Shown one piece after another: positions 34,665-46,504 of a stretch of 64,000 nt of DNA (position 1 is the stretch's first letter; the number at the start of each line of letters is the position of its first letter). Where the stretch lies: positions 25,690,236 to 25,754,235 of the forward strand of contig NC_080071.1 of the NCBI RefSeq assembly GCF_949987535.1, read 5' to 3'. The DNA comes from Balaenoptera acutorostrata (Eukaryota; Chordata; Mammalia; Artiodactyla; Balaenopteridae). A model generated the notes under the pieces. The model made no database searches. It saw nothing but the letters and a program-made list of their open reading frames with translations, and was not told the DNA's origin. The position numbers and the translations under genes are program-made.

Positions 34665-34985
34665 ATCATATTTATTCATTAAAATATTTGTTGATTGTTT
34701 ACTTTTGTCAAGGTACTACAAGGTGATTTGAGGGTAACAAAGATGGATAGAATACCATCTTTGCCTTTTGGAGGGGTAGAAAAATTACTTACATTAAAAA
34801 CAAATACAAGGGAAAATGATACGCGGCATTATACAGGTAAAACTAAAATTCCAGGAAGTTCCGAGGAGTAGGCTGAGGAAATCAGAGAAGCCTTCAAGGA
34901 GGAAGAGTATGTGACCTAGGCTTTGAAGGATGAGTCCAATTTGCACCTTTGGGAAGGGCATTTCAGGGACTAAGCTAAGGAAACA
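34665..34985 (-). mobile_element. L2 3' region
   Basis: 'catatttattcattaaaata' opens the reverse-complement L2 tail. It is followed by 'gggtaacaaagatggataga' (the aacaagacag block), then 'aaggaggaagagtatgtgacctagg' and 'ggctttgaaggatgag' and 'gaagggcatttcaggg'. This matches the long reverse-complement L2 3' order. Confidence 0.7.
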
Positions 34986-35104
34986 AGGACAATATATAGA
35001 GTCTAGAATTTAGTATGCTAGAATATTGGCTTTATATCAGAAGCTTAATGCTATTAAAACTAAAACTTTAGCCTTTTGTTTAAGTCAGTACTTCTTTAAT
35101 CTAC

Positions 35105-35640
35105 CATGCCGAAACAGTTTTCTAATGCTGCATAAAAGACCACCCTAAAAACATAGTGGGTTATCATACTAGCCATTTCTTTAGGTCACTATTCTGGAGG
35201 TTGACAATTTAGGTTTGGCTCAGAGGAGTGGTTCTTTTGGTTTGAGTTAATCTCCAGTGATTTTGTCTGAGCTTGCTCAGGAATTCGCAGTTAGTCAGCA
35301 GATTAACTAGAGGCTGACTCTTCTAGGGAGGCCCCAGCTGGGATACTTCGTCTCTACTCCCTGTGACTCTCATCCTCCAGTAGGCTAACCCAGGCTGTTC
35401 ACATGGCAGCCGATGGGTTTCAATAAAGCCAATAGAAGCCTGGGCTCCAAACTGGAGACTGTCACTTCCATCACCTTTTCTTGGCCAAAGTAAGTCCCAA
35501 GGCCAGTCTAGATTCAAGAGATGAGAAAATCGAATTAACCATTTGATGGGAGTAATAGCAAGTCACATCACAAAGGTCATGGATGCCAGAAAGGATGAAA
35601 AATTGGAGCTATTTTGTAATCAATCTACCACACAGGCAGT
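35105..35640. mobile_element. Degraded LTR-like repeat, family not assigned (second copy)
   Basis: Same layout as 18360-18915: 'taatgctgcataaaagacc', 'gtgggttatcatactag', 'ctatttctggaggttgac'-type opening, CCAGGCTGTTCACATGGCAG in the middle, 'ccaaagtaagtcccaaggcc', 'caagtcacatcacaaaggtc' and 'gtcatggatgccagaaagg' near the end. Probable ancient interspersed repeat; ERVL/MaLR-like LTR is one possibility. Confidence 0.5.
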
Positions 35641-37655
35641 AAAAAAGAAAAGTTATTCTAAAACATTTAGAAACAGTCCATTTTTCTAAGCTAGCTACGA
35701 GATTTTAATCTCTATGCAGTCATAAACATATAAACACAAACACAACCAGTCCTCACTCCTATCTTAGAAGATTGGGTACTGCTTCTGTCTGCTGTATTTT
35801 AGAGCTAATTTTTTTCCCAGTCACTGGCAGAAGCTGTAAAGGACTGGTCAAAGCGTTTTATTTTCCTTTTTCAATTCAGTGTCTTTTAACTTATCAACTG
35901 CCGTTACAATGAAGGAACATCAATTAATGCTAAATTACAAAGGGATTCTTGTGGGATTGCCTATTACAGCTGCCCTGATGCCAAGACCATTCAAAGTGAT
36001 AAATGTTTTACATTGAATACCAAATACACTCATAATTATTTTGCCACTTACTGAGACTGTTGCCAACCTACCTTTGATTCTAAAGAAACTGCACATCTTT
36101 ATCCACTCAAAAAATAAAATCTTGTGCTCATGAGATCTACACAAAGGCCCTTTTATGTAGGTCAAAACGATGCTTCCCCCATGCCCTTTTAATATGTTTT
36201 CTCTGAAGTTCTCTGTGCTGCCCTTAGGGCTGTCCACATACTGGTGATAAGCATGTAACTTGCATAGCAAAATCCCTCCCTCCCAAACTCACATCACAAT
36301 ACCGAGTTCAGTATGTCCCATAATAAAATGATATATTTTTGTATGCTCTACACATACTGCTAAGATACTGCTTTGTGAATAGAGCTCTACAATACAGATG
36401 CAGTTTACCGGGAACTTAGCATTTAAACGACTTTCATCTTGACAATGACTGACATGTCTGGCTGAGAATATTATATATTTAGAAGAGTTTTTTTGAAGGC
36501 TCCATACTTAAGAATCACGTCTCATCATATTCAGTGAACTTCTGAACTAAGTCTTAAATGTTTAAAGAAGGGTCATGAAGCCACTCTGCTACAAAAGTCT
36601 GCAACTTGCGCCCAACTCGTATCCCAGAAGAAATACATGCATAGAATAATTTTTCCTAAGTTTTCTTTCCATTTAACAAAAAAAAGAAAAGCTCTTCTAC
36701 TTTTAGCTTTGAATATTGATCATTGAGATGCGAACTTGTGCTGGAGTCCGACAAAGTAAAAGACAAACTCTAGAGGATGAAAGGTACATCACATTCTTGA
36801 TAAACTGTGTAGGAATTTCAACACATGCTTCTCCATTTATACAACAGATCAAGGAAGGCTAGAATCCAATTTCAAATCAAATAACCCCCATATCGATGTG
36901 CAGGATAGTTGACAGTGCACTCTCATCAACTCTGTGCTTTCTGGTGGGTAATGTGCACAGTGTAACCTAGAGTAGCCATTTGGCAGAAGACCACTCTAGT
37001 CAAATTGAAATAGCCTTCAGAGCCTTGGTTAGAACGGAGACCATAATGTATGCTTGTCATTTGATGAAAAATAGTGCGTTTAAATTAAGGGGAAAAAAAT
37101 CCTGTCACCCAGATCCGAGCCTGCACAATGACACAAGTGTCAAGATCTTATTTAAAAGTGTTAAGGTACAGTACTGCTCAGCAGCACAATTTGTAAGGAA
37201 ACATGGGATCATGTGCCAGAGATGGAAGATTTGCTGCCTGATACCAGCCACGGGGAGTGATAAAATATGTTTCTTCCAGATAATTACTTGCTTCTCAAGA
37301 AAAGTGGCATTTCTAAATTGATATTGCAATGTAGAATAAACAGATTATGCTGCACAGGTAGACACAGGCTAGTTTTTGTCAAGCGATTGGACTTGGGATC
37401 ACTCAATGCCACGTAACACTAATTTTGTTTTATGCTTACAAAGCGATATAACTTCTCCAGAGTTAAGAAAATGTCCACTTATGTGGATATAATGAAAGAT
37501 TTAAACCTCAGATGGCAAAAGAAAAAAGTGTTTTTAAAAATTTTGACTGTTTAAAAAGAGTCTAAGAATATTCATGCTAGAAAAAGCTCTATGAACATCT
37601 AGAAGAGAAGCAATTCCGTGGTATTTAGAATGTCTCAGTTTGATGAAAGAATGAT
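35641..37655. other. Repeat-poor stretch (2.0 kb), candidate regulatory sequence
   Basis: No transposable element was recognised. The part 36960-37330 is open in both directions (113 codons plus, 74 codons minus) with no known domain. It is not AT-simple, so it could be non-coding conserved sequence. That is an inference only. Confidence 0.35.
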
Positions 37656-37659
37656 TTAT

Positions 37660-37855
37660 CTTCAAGGTACCACGCTAAGGGATTTATATACATCTTATTT
37701 AATCCTTAAAGCAATGCTGTGAATTAGGCAGTAGTATTATTCTCATTTTATAAGCAACATAACTAAGGTGAAAGAGTCTAGGTGACTTGCCTAAGGTCTC
37801 ACAGTTGTGAGGCTAGACACCAAACTCAGGTGCCTGACTTGAAATCTGTGTTATC
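37660..37855 (-). mobile_element. MIR SINE
   Basis: Reverse-complement MIR order: 'cgctaagggatttatataca', 'tcttatttaatccttaaagc', 'ttattctcattttataagca', GTGACTTGCCTAAGGTCTCA and 'caggtgcctgacttgaaatc'. Confidence 0.8.
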
Positions 37856-38066
37856 TAATATTATACACTCAAATGTTCACAAATAGAATGATTAAGAAAC
37901 GTATTTTAAGCTTGTTATCCATGTATATAAGCAAAAATGCTATAAGCAAAGACCACTGGAAAAGATAACAGTTTTTCCTACTCTCATCCTAATAAGTTTT
38001 AAAGTAGAAACTCACTACAGAACTGTATGAAGTATTGTAAAATCCTAGTTTAAAAGATAGCCTTGG

Positions 38067-38388
38067 GGCTTCCCTGGTGGCGCAGTGGTTGGGAGTCTGC
38101 CTGCTAGTGCAGGGGACGCGGGTTCGGGCCCTGGTCTGGGAGGATCCCACGTGCCGCGGAGCGGCTGGGCCCGTGAGCCACAACTGCTGAGCCTGCGCGT
38201 CTGGAGCCTGTGCCCCGCGGCGGGGGGGGGGGGCCGCGATAGTGAGAGGCCCGCGCACCGCGATGAAGAGCGGTCCCCGCACCGCGATGAAGAGTGGCCC
38301 CCGCTTGCCGCAGCTGGAGAAAGCCCTCGCACGAACCGAAGACCCAACACAGCCAAAAATAAATAAAAGATTTAAAAAAAAAAAAAAA
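38067..38388 (+). mobile_element. CHR-type SINE with internal 24-bp duplication
   Basis: Starts GGGCTTCCCTGGTGGCGCAG after the target. The 15-bp target duplication AAAAGATAGCCTTGG is exact at 38052-38066 and 38389-38403. Inside are a G12 run at 38222-38233 and a two-copy 24-bp block at 38254-38277 and 38278-38301. The element is GC-rich and retains many CpGs, so it is probably young. Plus- and minus-strand frames of about 93-103 codons are artefacts. Confidence 0.95.
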
Positions 38389-38409
38389 AAAAGATAGCCT
38401 TGGCCTTTA

Positions 38410-38705
38410 TTTTATTTTAATTTTATTTATTTATTTATTTATGGCTGTGTTGGGTCTTCGTTTCTGTGCGAGGGCTTTCCCCAGTTGCGGCAAGCGGGGG
38501 GCCACTCTTCATCGCGGTGCGCGGGCCTCTCACTGTCGCGGCCTCTCTTGTTGCGGAGCACAGGCTCCAGACGCGCAGGCTCAGTAATTGTGGCTCACGG
38601 GCCCAGTCGCTCCGCGGCATGTGGGATCTTCCCAGACCAGGACCCGAACCCGTGTCCCCTGCATTGGCAGGCAGACTCTCAACCACTGCGCCACCAGGAA
38701 AGCCC
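38410..38705 (-). mobile_element. CHR-type SINE, inverted partner
   Basis: Minus-strand SINE directly beside the one at 38067-38388, facing it. Tail (ATTTATTTATTT) at the left, head (CCACCAGGAAAGCCC) at the right. The 14-bp duplication AGCCTTGGCCTTTA is exact at 38396-38409 and 38706-38719. The target of this SINE overlaps the duplication of the first one. Confidence 0.95.
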
Positions 38706-38719
38706 AGCCTTGGCCTTTA

Positions 38720-39138
38720 GATTCATGGACAACTGCCCTAATTTTTTTAAAAAATAAATTTGTAAAAATTTGAAAGGTGGAGTAAAACATGGAAGTTCAG
38801 CTTTACCAACATGGAGTACAAAATATGATGTTATCTCATTTAGTATTCTAAGGAATACAATTCTGAGCCCTCCACCCTTCCTTTTTCAGCAAGAGTGTCT
38901 ACTCTGAAGTTTCCATTAACGTTAAGTTCCTCAGGGCGCAGCTCGAGGAGGGGTTGGAGCAGCTGCCATGGATGGGGCCCAGAATCAGCTCCACTCTTCC
39001 AGTTCACTCCAAGTCCCCACGTCCCCCAAAACATATATATAAAAGCAGACTCCTCTACCCAGGCGACAGCACAGTCCGTAGTACTTGATTATACAGGACA
39101 AGCCATACTCCATTCTAAAAGCTTCCTCTTGAAGTCGG
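38720..39138. other. No recognisable feature
   Basis: Includes a modestly GC-rich patch at about 38930-39030 (TCAGGGCGCAGCTCGAGGAG). Frames open on both strands here but there is no splice or domain support. Confidence 0.35.
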
Positions 39139-39512
39139 CATTAGTTTACTCAGGCTGCCATAGCAAAATACCAGAAACTCGGTGGCTTAAACAACAGAAA
39201 TTTATTTTCTCACAGTTCTAGAGGCTAGAAGTCCAAGATCAAGGTCTAGTTTTGTTTTGAGTCCTCTCTCCTTGGCTTGTACACGGCCACCTTCTCACAA
39301 TGCCCTCACATCATCTTTCCTCTGTGGGTCCAAATTTCCTCTTCTTATAAGGACACTAGTCTGATTGGATTAGGGTCCATTCTAAGGGCCTCATTTTAAC
39401 ATAACGATCTCTTTAAAGGCTCCATCTCCAAAAACAACCACATTCTGAGATACTGGGGGCTTCAACATATATATTTTGTAGGGGGAAACGATTTAGCACA
39501 CAACAAAATCCA
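39139..39512 (-). mobile_element. MLT1/MST-type LTR (ERVL-MaLR), solo
   Basis: Reverse-complement MaLR LTR order: 'ctcaggctgccatagcaaaa', GGTGGCTTAAACAACAGAAA, TCACAGTTCTAGAGGCTAGA, AGTCCAAGATCAAGGTC, TCCTCTCTCCTTGGCTTGTA, CTTCTTATAAGGACACTAGT, 'gattggattagggtcc' and 'tactgggggcttcaacatat'. There is no internal region, so it is a solo LTR of an ancient retrovirus-like element. Confidence 0.9.
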
Positions 39513-40439
39513 TTTCTACTTTCTTTCATGAGCACAGTTTGGCTAAAAATAAACCCACTGTAATTACCACACTTATTTGTAACATCTACAAGATGATTTA
39601 AAATGATCTCATTTTAAATGGGTATTTGACTTATACGTGTGTAAATAAACTATCTTGATGTGTCTCCTGAAACAAAGAATGTGTCCAAATACAAAGATTT
39701 ATTATCTTTAGGTGGCCCCAGCAACTAGCAACTTTCGACTGTCATTCTCTTGGGGGAAAATAAGCTCTGTCTTCATACCTTCATACCCAATAAAGGAACA
39801 AAATTTAGTTATGCGATTTGCCAGCTGCTGAGTTGTTTTCATACAATTTTATGCTGATATAATTATGTGACATGTCAATTTATGACTTGAGGCCTCAGTT
39901 TCCTCATCAAAAACCTGAAAGTTCTGGGTGATGATAACTTCCAAGACAGTTTCTAACTATAGAATTCTATGATTTTTGATATGGGGCAAACGATTTGTAT
40001 CTCACTCTATGTATTTCCTAAGGTCAAGTCCAGTTAGCCTTCTGAATTGCTGCTCTAACTATAACCCAGAAAAATAACCTTGAACATGAAACTAGCAACC
40101 TATGAAGATACAGAATTTCCCCCAAATTTAATAGTCACCATTATTTTGGCTAATTTTTAAATTATTCTATTGGATAAAACTAGGTTTCTCTCTAAAAAAC
40201 CCAAGTTATTCTTATATCAGTTAATTTTTTTCTAAAAAATCCCCAAGTACTTGTTTTCAATTATGAAAACATATCTTAGTGGAACTGATATTTTTTCCTT
40301 CTAAGAATCAAAATATAATGATGAGCATTCACAGAAAGGATATTCTTACCCTAATGCCCTACTCCACATCTTCTTACCAATAATTTCTGCTTTCCAGAGG
40401 CAAACGTCTTTAGCAATCTCTGTTATTTCTTCTGGTATT
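39513..40439. other. No recognisable feature
   Basis: AT-rich sequence without recognised repeat or gene. Confidence 0.4.
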
Positions 40440-42130
40440 TACCTTGATATTCCATTTAGGAATTTATTTTATTTTTATTAATTATTAGACAATTTTATTT
40501 TTATTAGATAAATTTTCAAATGAAAAAGTAGAGAGAAGAGTATAATGAAGGTATCTACATATTTAACTATTATAACATTTTTCAGTTATGCTTCAGGTTT
40601 TTTCATTTTTTGCTGAAGTTTTAAAAAATTACTTTGCCATTTTTTGATTTTCTAAAAATTTAAAAATATTTTGACTTTCTGCCACAGAAGATTTTAACTC
40701 TCGTATATTCTCCACTGTGCCTACAATTGTTAATTGCTTTATTTTTCCATTTGTTTAGTTTTGTATATCCCAATCACCTTTTCATCCTTAAATTCTTTAA
40801 TAGAACTCTATATATCTCTTCTTTATATCCAAACATACCAAATAATATGTCAGTTTAATTATGGCTTCAATCTGGGCTGGTTCTCTAGAACTCTAACATG
40901 GCTGTTGACTTAGCACCTCCCAGTATTATTATTCTGGGAATATTTCTCAACTCTTTCTGATGTTTAATTCATACCTTTCTTTTTCTTTTTTTTTCATTTT
41001 ATTTTGGTGGAGCATGCAACTTCAAAACTTTCTAGAAAAATGGTATATTGGAGGTAAATATTTTGAAAACTTGCATGACTAATTAATGATAAAATGACTT
41101 TAGAGTTGATTGATAATTTGAGTAGGTATAGAATCCTGGGATGGACATAATATTCCCTCAGAACTTTAAAGGATTTGGCCCATTGGTTTTCCCTCTGGCA
41201 AGGCTGTCAAGAAGTTTGATGCTATTCTGATTTCTCATCATTTGCATAGGTCTGTTTCATATTCTGTTAGATTTTAGGATCTTCTCTTAACCGCCAGAAT
41301 AGTGAAATATCACAGCAATGTGCTTTGGTGGGGTTCTTTTATTATTCGTTGTACTCGCTCTGTTGAAACTGTCCCCTCTTGTTCTTCTAGTCTGGAAATG
41401 TGTCTCTAACTTTTTTATTGATGATTTCCTCCCTGCTGTTTCTTTGTTCTCTCCTTTTGAATTTTCCATTATTCATATGTTAGATTCTATGATCTGTTTC
41501 TCTCTTTTTGTTTCTCTCTCACTCTGAGTTTCCTTGACTTCAGTTACCAAACCTACAATGAAATATCTGCTAACATACTTTGAATTCCCAAGTTCTCATT
41601 TTGTTGGAGGCTTTCTGCTCATAAGTATCTGCACATCTTTTATTCTAGATGGCAAATTTCTCGATCTCTAACACTGGGTAAAGTGGGTGGAGGGTTGGCG
41701 TATGCTCAACATAGCCAGTGTTCTTAGAGCCAGGTAGAGTAAGGGGGATTAGTGATCTCAAAATTCAATATGTAGACTGTCAATACCCCTTTTTGGTAAG
41801 TCTTCTTGATTTTACTTGTGCTTAGTCTTGAAAACCCAATTTTAGGATGATCTGGGAGGAGTGCTGACCTGGATGAATGGGTAGAAGAGACTTGAAAGCT
41901 TGAATGTTTCTTACAAATGTCACAAAATCCTCCTATTTTCTTTAATTCCTATCTTCTTAGGCCCCTAGTATCTTTAATTTCTAATCATATTCAGGATTCT
42001 GCTTTGCAAATTTGCTTGCTTTTTAGCTTCTTGCTCTTAAAGCAGTTAATTTTCAGTTTTTCCAAACTGCCAAGTCAGTTATGATTCATTCACCACCATT
42101 CTATTTTCCAAAGTTGTATTGGTGTCCATT
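40440..42130 (-). mobile_element. HAL1-like / L1-type ORF1 relic
   Basis: HAL1 is an L1-derived element with ORF1 only. The minus strand around 41287-41469 reads a short ORF1-like peptide opening Met-Glu-Asn-Ser-Lys, and the TTTTGAATTTTCCATTATTC plus-strand block matches the same block in the L1 ORF1 reverse complement near 6845. Other agreeing blocks are 'gataaattttcaaatgaaaa', 'tagaatcctgggatggacat' and 'gatgatttcctccctgctgt'. Boundaries are approximate and the copy is much decayed. Confidence 0.6.
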
Positions 42131-42546
42131 ACAGAGAACAGAATATTCTGCTGTCTTATTTACCACTTCTTTACCCTCATTTTTTTGTCCTTTGCCTTAA
42201 TTTTTTTGTTAAATCAACAAATCAAACAACCAAACTTTCCTGGCATTTTAGCAAGGTTTTGGAGGGAACAGAGGTAAACATACATTTGATAAGTGATACT
42301 TAAATATGCATTTTTTCTACAGATTTTCTGGAAATGATATCAAAGATAACCCATCATAGGCAAAGATACCAAAATAAAAATTATGCATTTAACTTGAATA
42401 CATCCCTTTGGCTTTTACTGTCTCATTTAATGAATGATGCATCAAATTGTTAATAAAACGGGTTTTTATTGACATTTTCTAACTATTTAAAAATGTATCT
42501 TCTTCCTCTTATCTTTCTTTTACCCCATTTCTTCAAAAGCATTTGA
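42131..42546. other. Unannotated spacer
   Basis: AT-rich; may be a continuation of the HAL1-like relic but cannot be supported. Confidence 0.35.
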
Positions 42547-42879
42547 GGGGACTTCCCTGGTGGCGCAGTGGTTAAGAATCTGCCTGTCAATGCAGGGGGA
42601 CACGGGTTTGAGCCCTGGTCCAGGAAGATCCCACATGCCGTGGAGCAACTAAGCCCAGTGCCACAACTACTGAGCCTGCGCTCTAGAGCCCACGAGCCAC
42701 AACTACTGAAGCCCGCGCGCCGAGAGCCAGTGCTCTGCAACAAGAGAAGCCACTGCAATGAGAAGCCCACGCACCGCAACAAAGAACAGCCCCTGCTCGC
42801 TGCAACTAGAGAAAGCCTGTGTGCAGCAACAAAGACCCAACACAGCCAAAAAATAGGTAAATAAATTTTAAAAAAAAAG
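42547..42879 (+). mobile_element. CHR-type SINE, long form
   Basis: Starts GGGGACTTCCCTGGTGGCGC. It contains the long-form middle with repeated CCACAACTACTGA (as in 31202-31562) and an A-rich tail. The 12-bp target duplication AAAAGCATTTGA is exact at 42535-42546 and 42880-42891. Open minus-strand frame across it is an artefact. Confidence 0.95.
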
Positions 42880-43014
42880 AAAAGCATTTGACACTCAGTG
42901 TCTAACTCCTCCCTTCAGCCGTTAAAACCAGAAGTCAATTTCGTATCATTTTTCTACACCCACCAATTTAAACTGCTCAAACCACAGGCCTTTTAGAGCC
43001 ATTATTTTATGCCT

Positions 43015-43400
43015 CCTCTGAACATTTGATACCCTTCTGCTATGACTCTCTAGAAGTCTCTTCTTTTTTGTTTTCTGTGACATTCTAGTCCTGGTTCTCC
43101 TGACCACCTTTCAGTTCCTCAAGGCTCTGCTATTTGCTGTTTACTTTTCCCCTGAGAAAATTAAAGGAAGGTCTTTGTTAAGACTCTACTCTAAGTCCTC
43201 TAGTATCAATTTTATACTCTTATGGTCTAAGTTACAATCTCTGAGTAAGTACCTTCTAAACCTTTTTCCTTAGGCCTTTGCTAACCATTCACTTATGCTG
43301 CAGATCATCTTATCTGCTATGGAGTTCCTCATAAATGTTTCATCAGAAGCTCAAATTCAACACATCCAGAGCTAAATCCAACCTTGCAAATTTAGCCTGT
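43015..43400 (+). mobile_element. LINE L2 ORF fragment
   Basis: 'tgtgacattctagtcctggt', 'ctaagtcctctagtatcaat' and 'gctcaaattcaacacatcca' follow the L2 reverse-transcriptase C-terminal region, as in 400-640. Diverged and frameshifted. Confidence 0.5.
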
Positions 43401-43589
43401 GTCATTATCTATCGTAAAGCTGGTTGTGTAAAGATGGTCTCAACATCATGTCTGGTCATTGGTGCCAGATCTCAGGTGAGCACACTGAAGTGATTGGCCA
43501 TGTGTCACCAGCATTGTCACCCAGGCTTGTTCACATAGTGATGGTCACAGGACTCCTAGAAGCTGTAATGGGGTTTACACCCCAACACA

Positions 43590-43745
43590 CAAACGCTTTC
43601 TCTGTTTGTGTCACGTTTGCTATTTTCCAACAATCCAAAGCAAGTCACATGGCCAAACTTAGAGCTGATGTCAGAGGAGACTATTTAAGGGCATGGATAC
43701 AGGAAGGCACAAGTCCTTGGGGACTATTAATGCCTATAGTCTTCA
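43590..43745. mobile_element. Fragment of the unassigned LTR-like family
   Basis: 'ccaaagcaagtcacatggcc' and 'gggcatggatacaggaaggc' match the terminal blocks seen in 35105-35640 and 18360-18915. The plus-strand 123-codon frame covering it has no protein support. Confidence 0.45.
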
Positions 43746-43884
43746 CTAGTCTACAGTGTTTCTTCTTATGCTTAATAGTCTTACCAGGCTCCTAATCATC
43801 CAGATGTGAAACTTCTATATTTCAGCATCTCCTTAAGCACACTGTGAACTTTCCTACCCTCTGTCTTAATTCATGACATTGGAC

Positions 43885-44035
43885 TTGCAGTGGTTCTTTT
43901 TAAAAATACAGCTTCATGAATCTCACACAGATCTTTCAATTCATAACCTTCATGGGTAGATCTCAGAATATCCAATTTTGACTAGGTCCTTAGAGTATTT
44001 TTATGCACAATGAAGTTTGAGTATCACTGCTCCAG
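43885..44035. mobile_element. MER5A-like (hAT-Charlie) fragment
   Basis: Ends AAGTTTGAGTATCACTGCTC, like the CAAGTTTGAGAACCACTGC terminus of MER5-type elements, with an upstream 'ctcagaatatccaattttgac' block. Diverged. Confidence 0.5.
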
Positions 44036-44424
44036 TCTATCCAGAAAAACTTTTAAAATATAACCCAAGCGTGGGAATTTTAACTAACTTGAAATTCATA
44101 GCCTTTTAGGAGGTCTGTTGATGTTCATCAGGAAATATATAAATCTCCTAAGATTGTAAACAATGTAAATGTGGGCTCATGTGAATTTTTCAGTGTCCAT
44201 AGTTTGCATTTGTCCTAGCCTGCTTCATCTGTGCTCATTCCTTGACTGGCTTCTCATGCTTAATCATCCATCAAATCTGAACTCTGTACAAATTTAGAAC
44301 AATGCTGTGGAGAACCAAGAGTTTGCTTTCACTTAAATTCCCTTTCTCATATCTTTTCTACTGCCCTCTCCTGCTGGTTCTTAATAACAAAACTGTCTTA
44401 TATTTGTAAAGGAATTGAAGTTGC

Positions 44425-44580
44425 AAAGTGCTTTCATGTGAATTAACTCATTTGATCCTCACAAACCTCCCTGTAAGAAATTAAAGTATTTCAGAGAGTA
44501 AGAAACTGTTGTTACTAGCTGAGAATAGATTTAAAAAGAACGCAGGTCTCCTGACTTTGTTGACACCCGATTGCTGAACC
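44425..44580 (-). mobile_element. MIR SINE
   Basis: Reverse-complement MIR order: 'gcaaagtgctttcatgtg', AATTAACTCATTTGATCCTC, 'acaaacctccctgtaagaaa', 'agcaggtctcctgactttg'-type end. Well ordered. Confidence 0.75.
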
Positions 44581-46499
44581 ATGGGGTTTCACTTAAGACT
44601 CCAAAAATTTGGACTTATTACAAAATTTTGTTTTTCAAATACAGGGGAACACGGGGGAAAACTAGAATTCTAACACTAACACTTGGCTCTTTGCCCCAAA
44701 TTTGAAATAGTACACCTTGAGGAACATACATTGTCATTTATCATTTACTATGAAGGGTAGTCGATAACAGAGATTTCAAAGCAAAACAATTGCTACACAG
44801 GAAAAATGCATTAAAAATTTTGCATTCGTCCGTAAGTGTGGAAAGGGCTGGTTGTTTCTGAGGTTTGAAAATGTTTCTCTTCTTACACTACTAGTGTTCT
44901 GTTTATAAAAGGAAGAAAAAAATATTTTCCTACAGGTGGAACTTGCTACACTGTATCTAAGAGTGTGTGAAACATGCTGTGAATTTAAATCAACTATGCA
45001 AACAATTCAAAAGGATGATGTTATACCCAAAAGGCTGTATGTTGGGCTACAAGTAAAGTCTGTAGCAAGAAGTGGGCTTGTTGGTCCTCTCTTAGCATGA
45101 AAATACCCATTTTCCTGTCTGGGGGAAACTAGATATAAAATCCCATTGGAAATCATATTTCTCTAGGTTTTTTTTTCCCCCAAACTAGACAGATTGGCAT
45201 TTCTTGGGCTCGTGACAGCTGGACATTACATATTTGACAACTCAAAGATGGGTAATAAGTCATGTAGGAGGATAGGCACCTGGTGGCTCTACGCAAACAC
45301 TCTAGTATCACCTAAAATGGAAAAAATACGCATCACTGCTAGTGTTTCAACACTTGCTAATTTGTCTACTGTACTGACATGTTAAAACTGTCATTCTAGA
45401 AAAACCACTTTGGTCTTACTATCAACAAATATTGCATACATTTTTGAGAAATAAATAGATGAGGTAGAAATAAGACCTATTTCTTATAGGAATTAGATAC
45501 AAGGAAAAGCTAATATCTCGAATCCCACTGCAGGGCAAGCCACTGCTAGTGACTATTATGGGCAGAAGATCCTGGTACATAGGACAGATCTGAACCCAAA
45601 AGGTGTTTTTACAGTATTCAGGAGGTTTCCTTTTAAAAATAATAATATCCAGCAACATGGGGTTTATGTGTCATCAGTGGTGGAGCATGAATGCTTCAGT
45701 TTGCCAGAATTCCTACCTAACCTGCCTCTCATTTAAGTTTCCCAAGCCCCTGTGGCTTATTCAAGTTTTGTTATCAGCCATGGTGAGAGTAATTTCACTA
45801 TGGAAATTGGCAAATGCTACAAATCAGAGCCGTATTTATTTTTCTGGAGAGTCAGTGTTAAACATTTACCAGCACACCACTATTATCATATATTTTTAAA
45901 CAAAAAGTTGGGAAGATATGTATGAACCCAAGAAAATGGTGGGGGGGGGGGGGAGCTTTTCTCTAAGGTATTAACAGTAACATTTTCTTTTTTTCTTCTG
46001 TTTTCTTGTCTTTTCTAGATTTTCTTCAATAGATATGTCACTTTTGTAATTTCTTAAATGAATGCAATTAGGTTTAAATAAAAAAATATTCCCTACATAA
46101 TGAACTTACTAAAAGGCAATTCTTCATCCAGCTGCTATTTCTATATTTTACGGAGTTCTCAAATCCCAACATTTCCTTGAGAATGCCTAGGATTTAGCTA
46201 TAAGGTAAAAAATCTCAAATGAATTCACATTTGCCCATAGCCTAAATTTTTTCAATAATGCCTAAAGTACAACAGATTAGCCATAAGGAGGAGAAGACTG
46301 TGAGATAAAGAAGAAAGCACTTATCTCTCGACAGTGCTCAGGGCTCTGAGAGAGTCTGGTTTTGAAAGAGTCCTGACCCCAATACCTAGAATAGTTCTGG
46401 ATATCCTAGAAGTGCTGGGATTGTCTGGTTTAAAGGGTTGTGGAATGTGGGCATACCAGCAACACTGGCAATACCAGGCAAGAAAAGGTAGTTAAGACA
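44581..46499. other. Repeat-poor stretch (1.9 kb)
   Basis: No transposable element or supported exon. G13 run at 45941-45953. Confidence 0.4.
45941..45953 (+). repeat. G13 homopolymer
   Basis: Thirteen consecutive G, directly visible in AT-rich context; slippage-prone and able to seed G-quadruplex. Confidence 0.95.
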
Positions 46500-46504
46500 G
46501 GGCA

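Noticed and set aside
38045..38790. Several 60- to 103-codon frames on both strands
   Set aside because: All are readings of the two inverted CHR SINEs.
42483..42887. 134-codon minus frame and the 98-codon plus frame
   Set aside because: Both are translations of the CHR SINE at 42547-42879.
43424..43795. 123-codon plus frame
   Set aside because: Overlaps a repeat fragment and has no protein resemblance.
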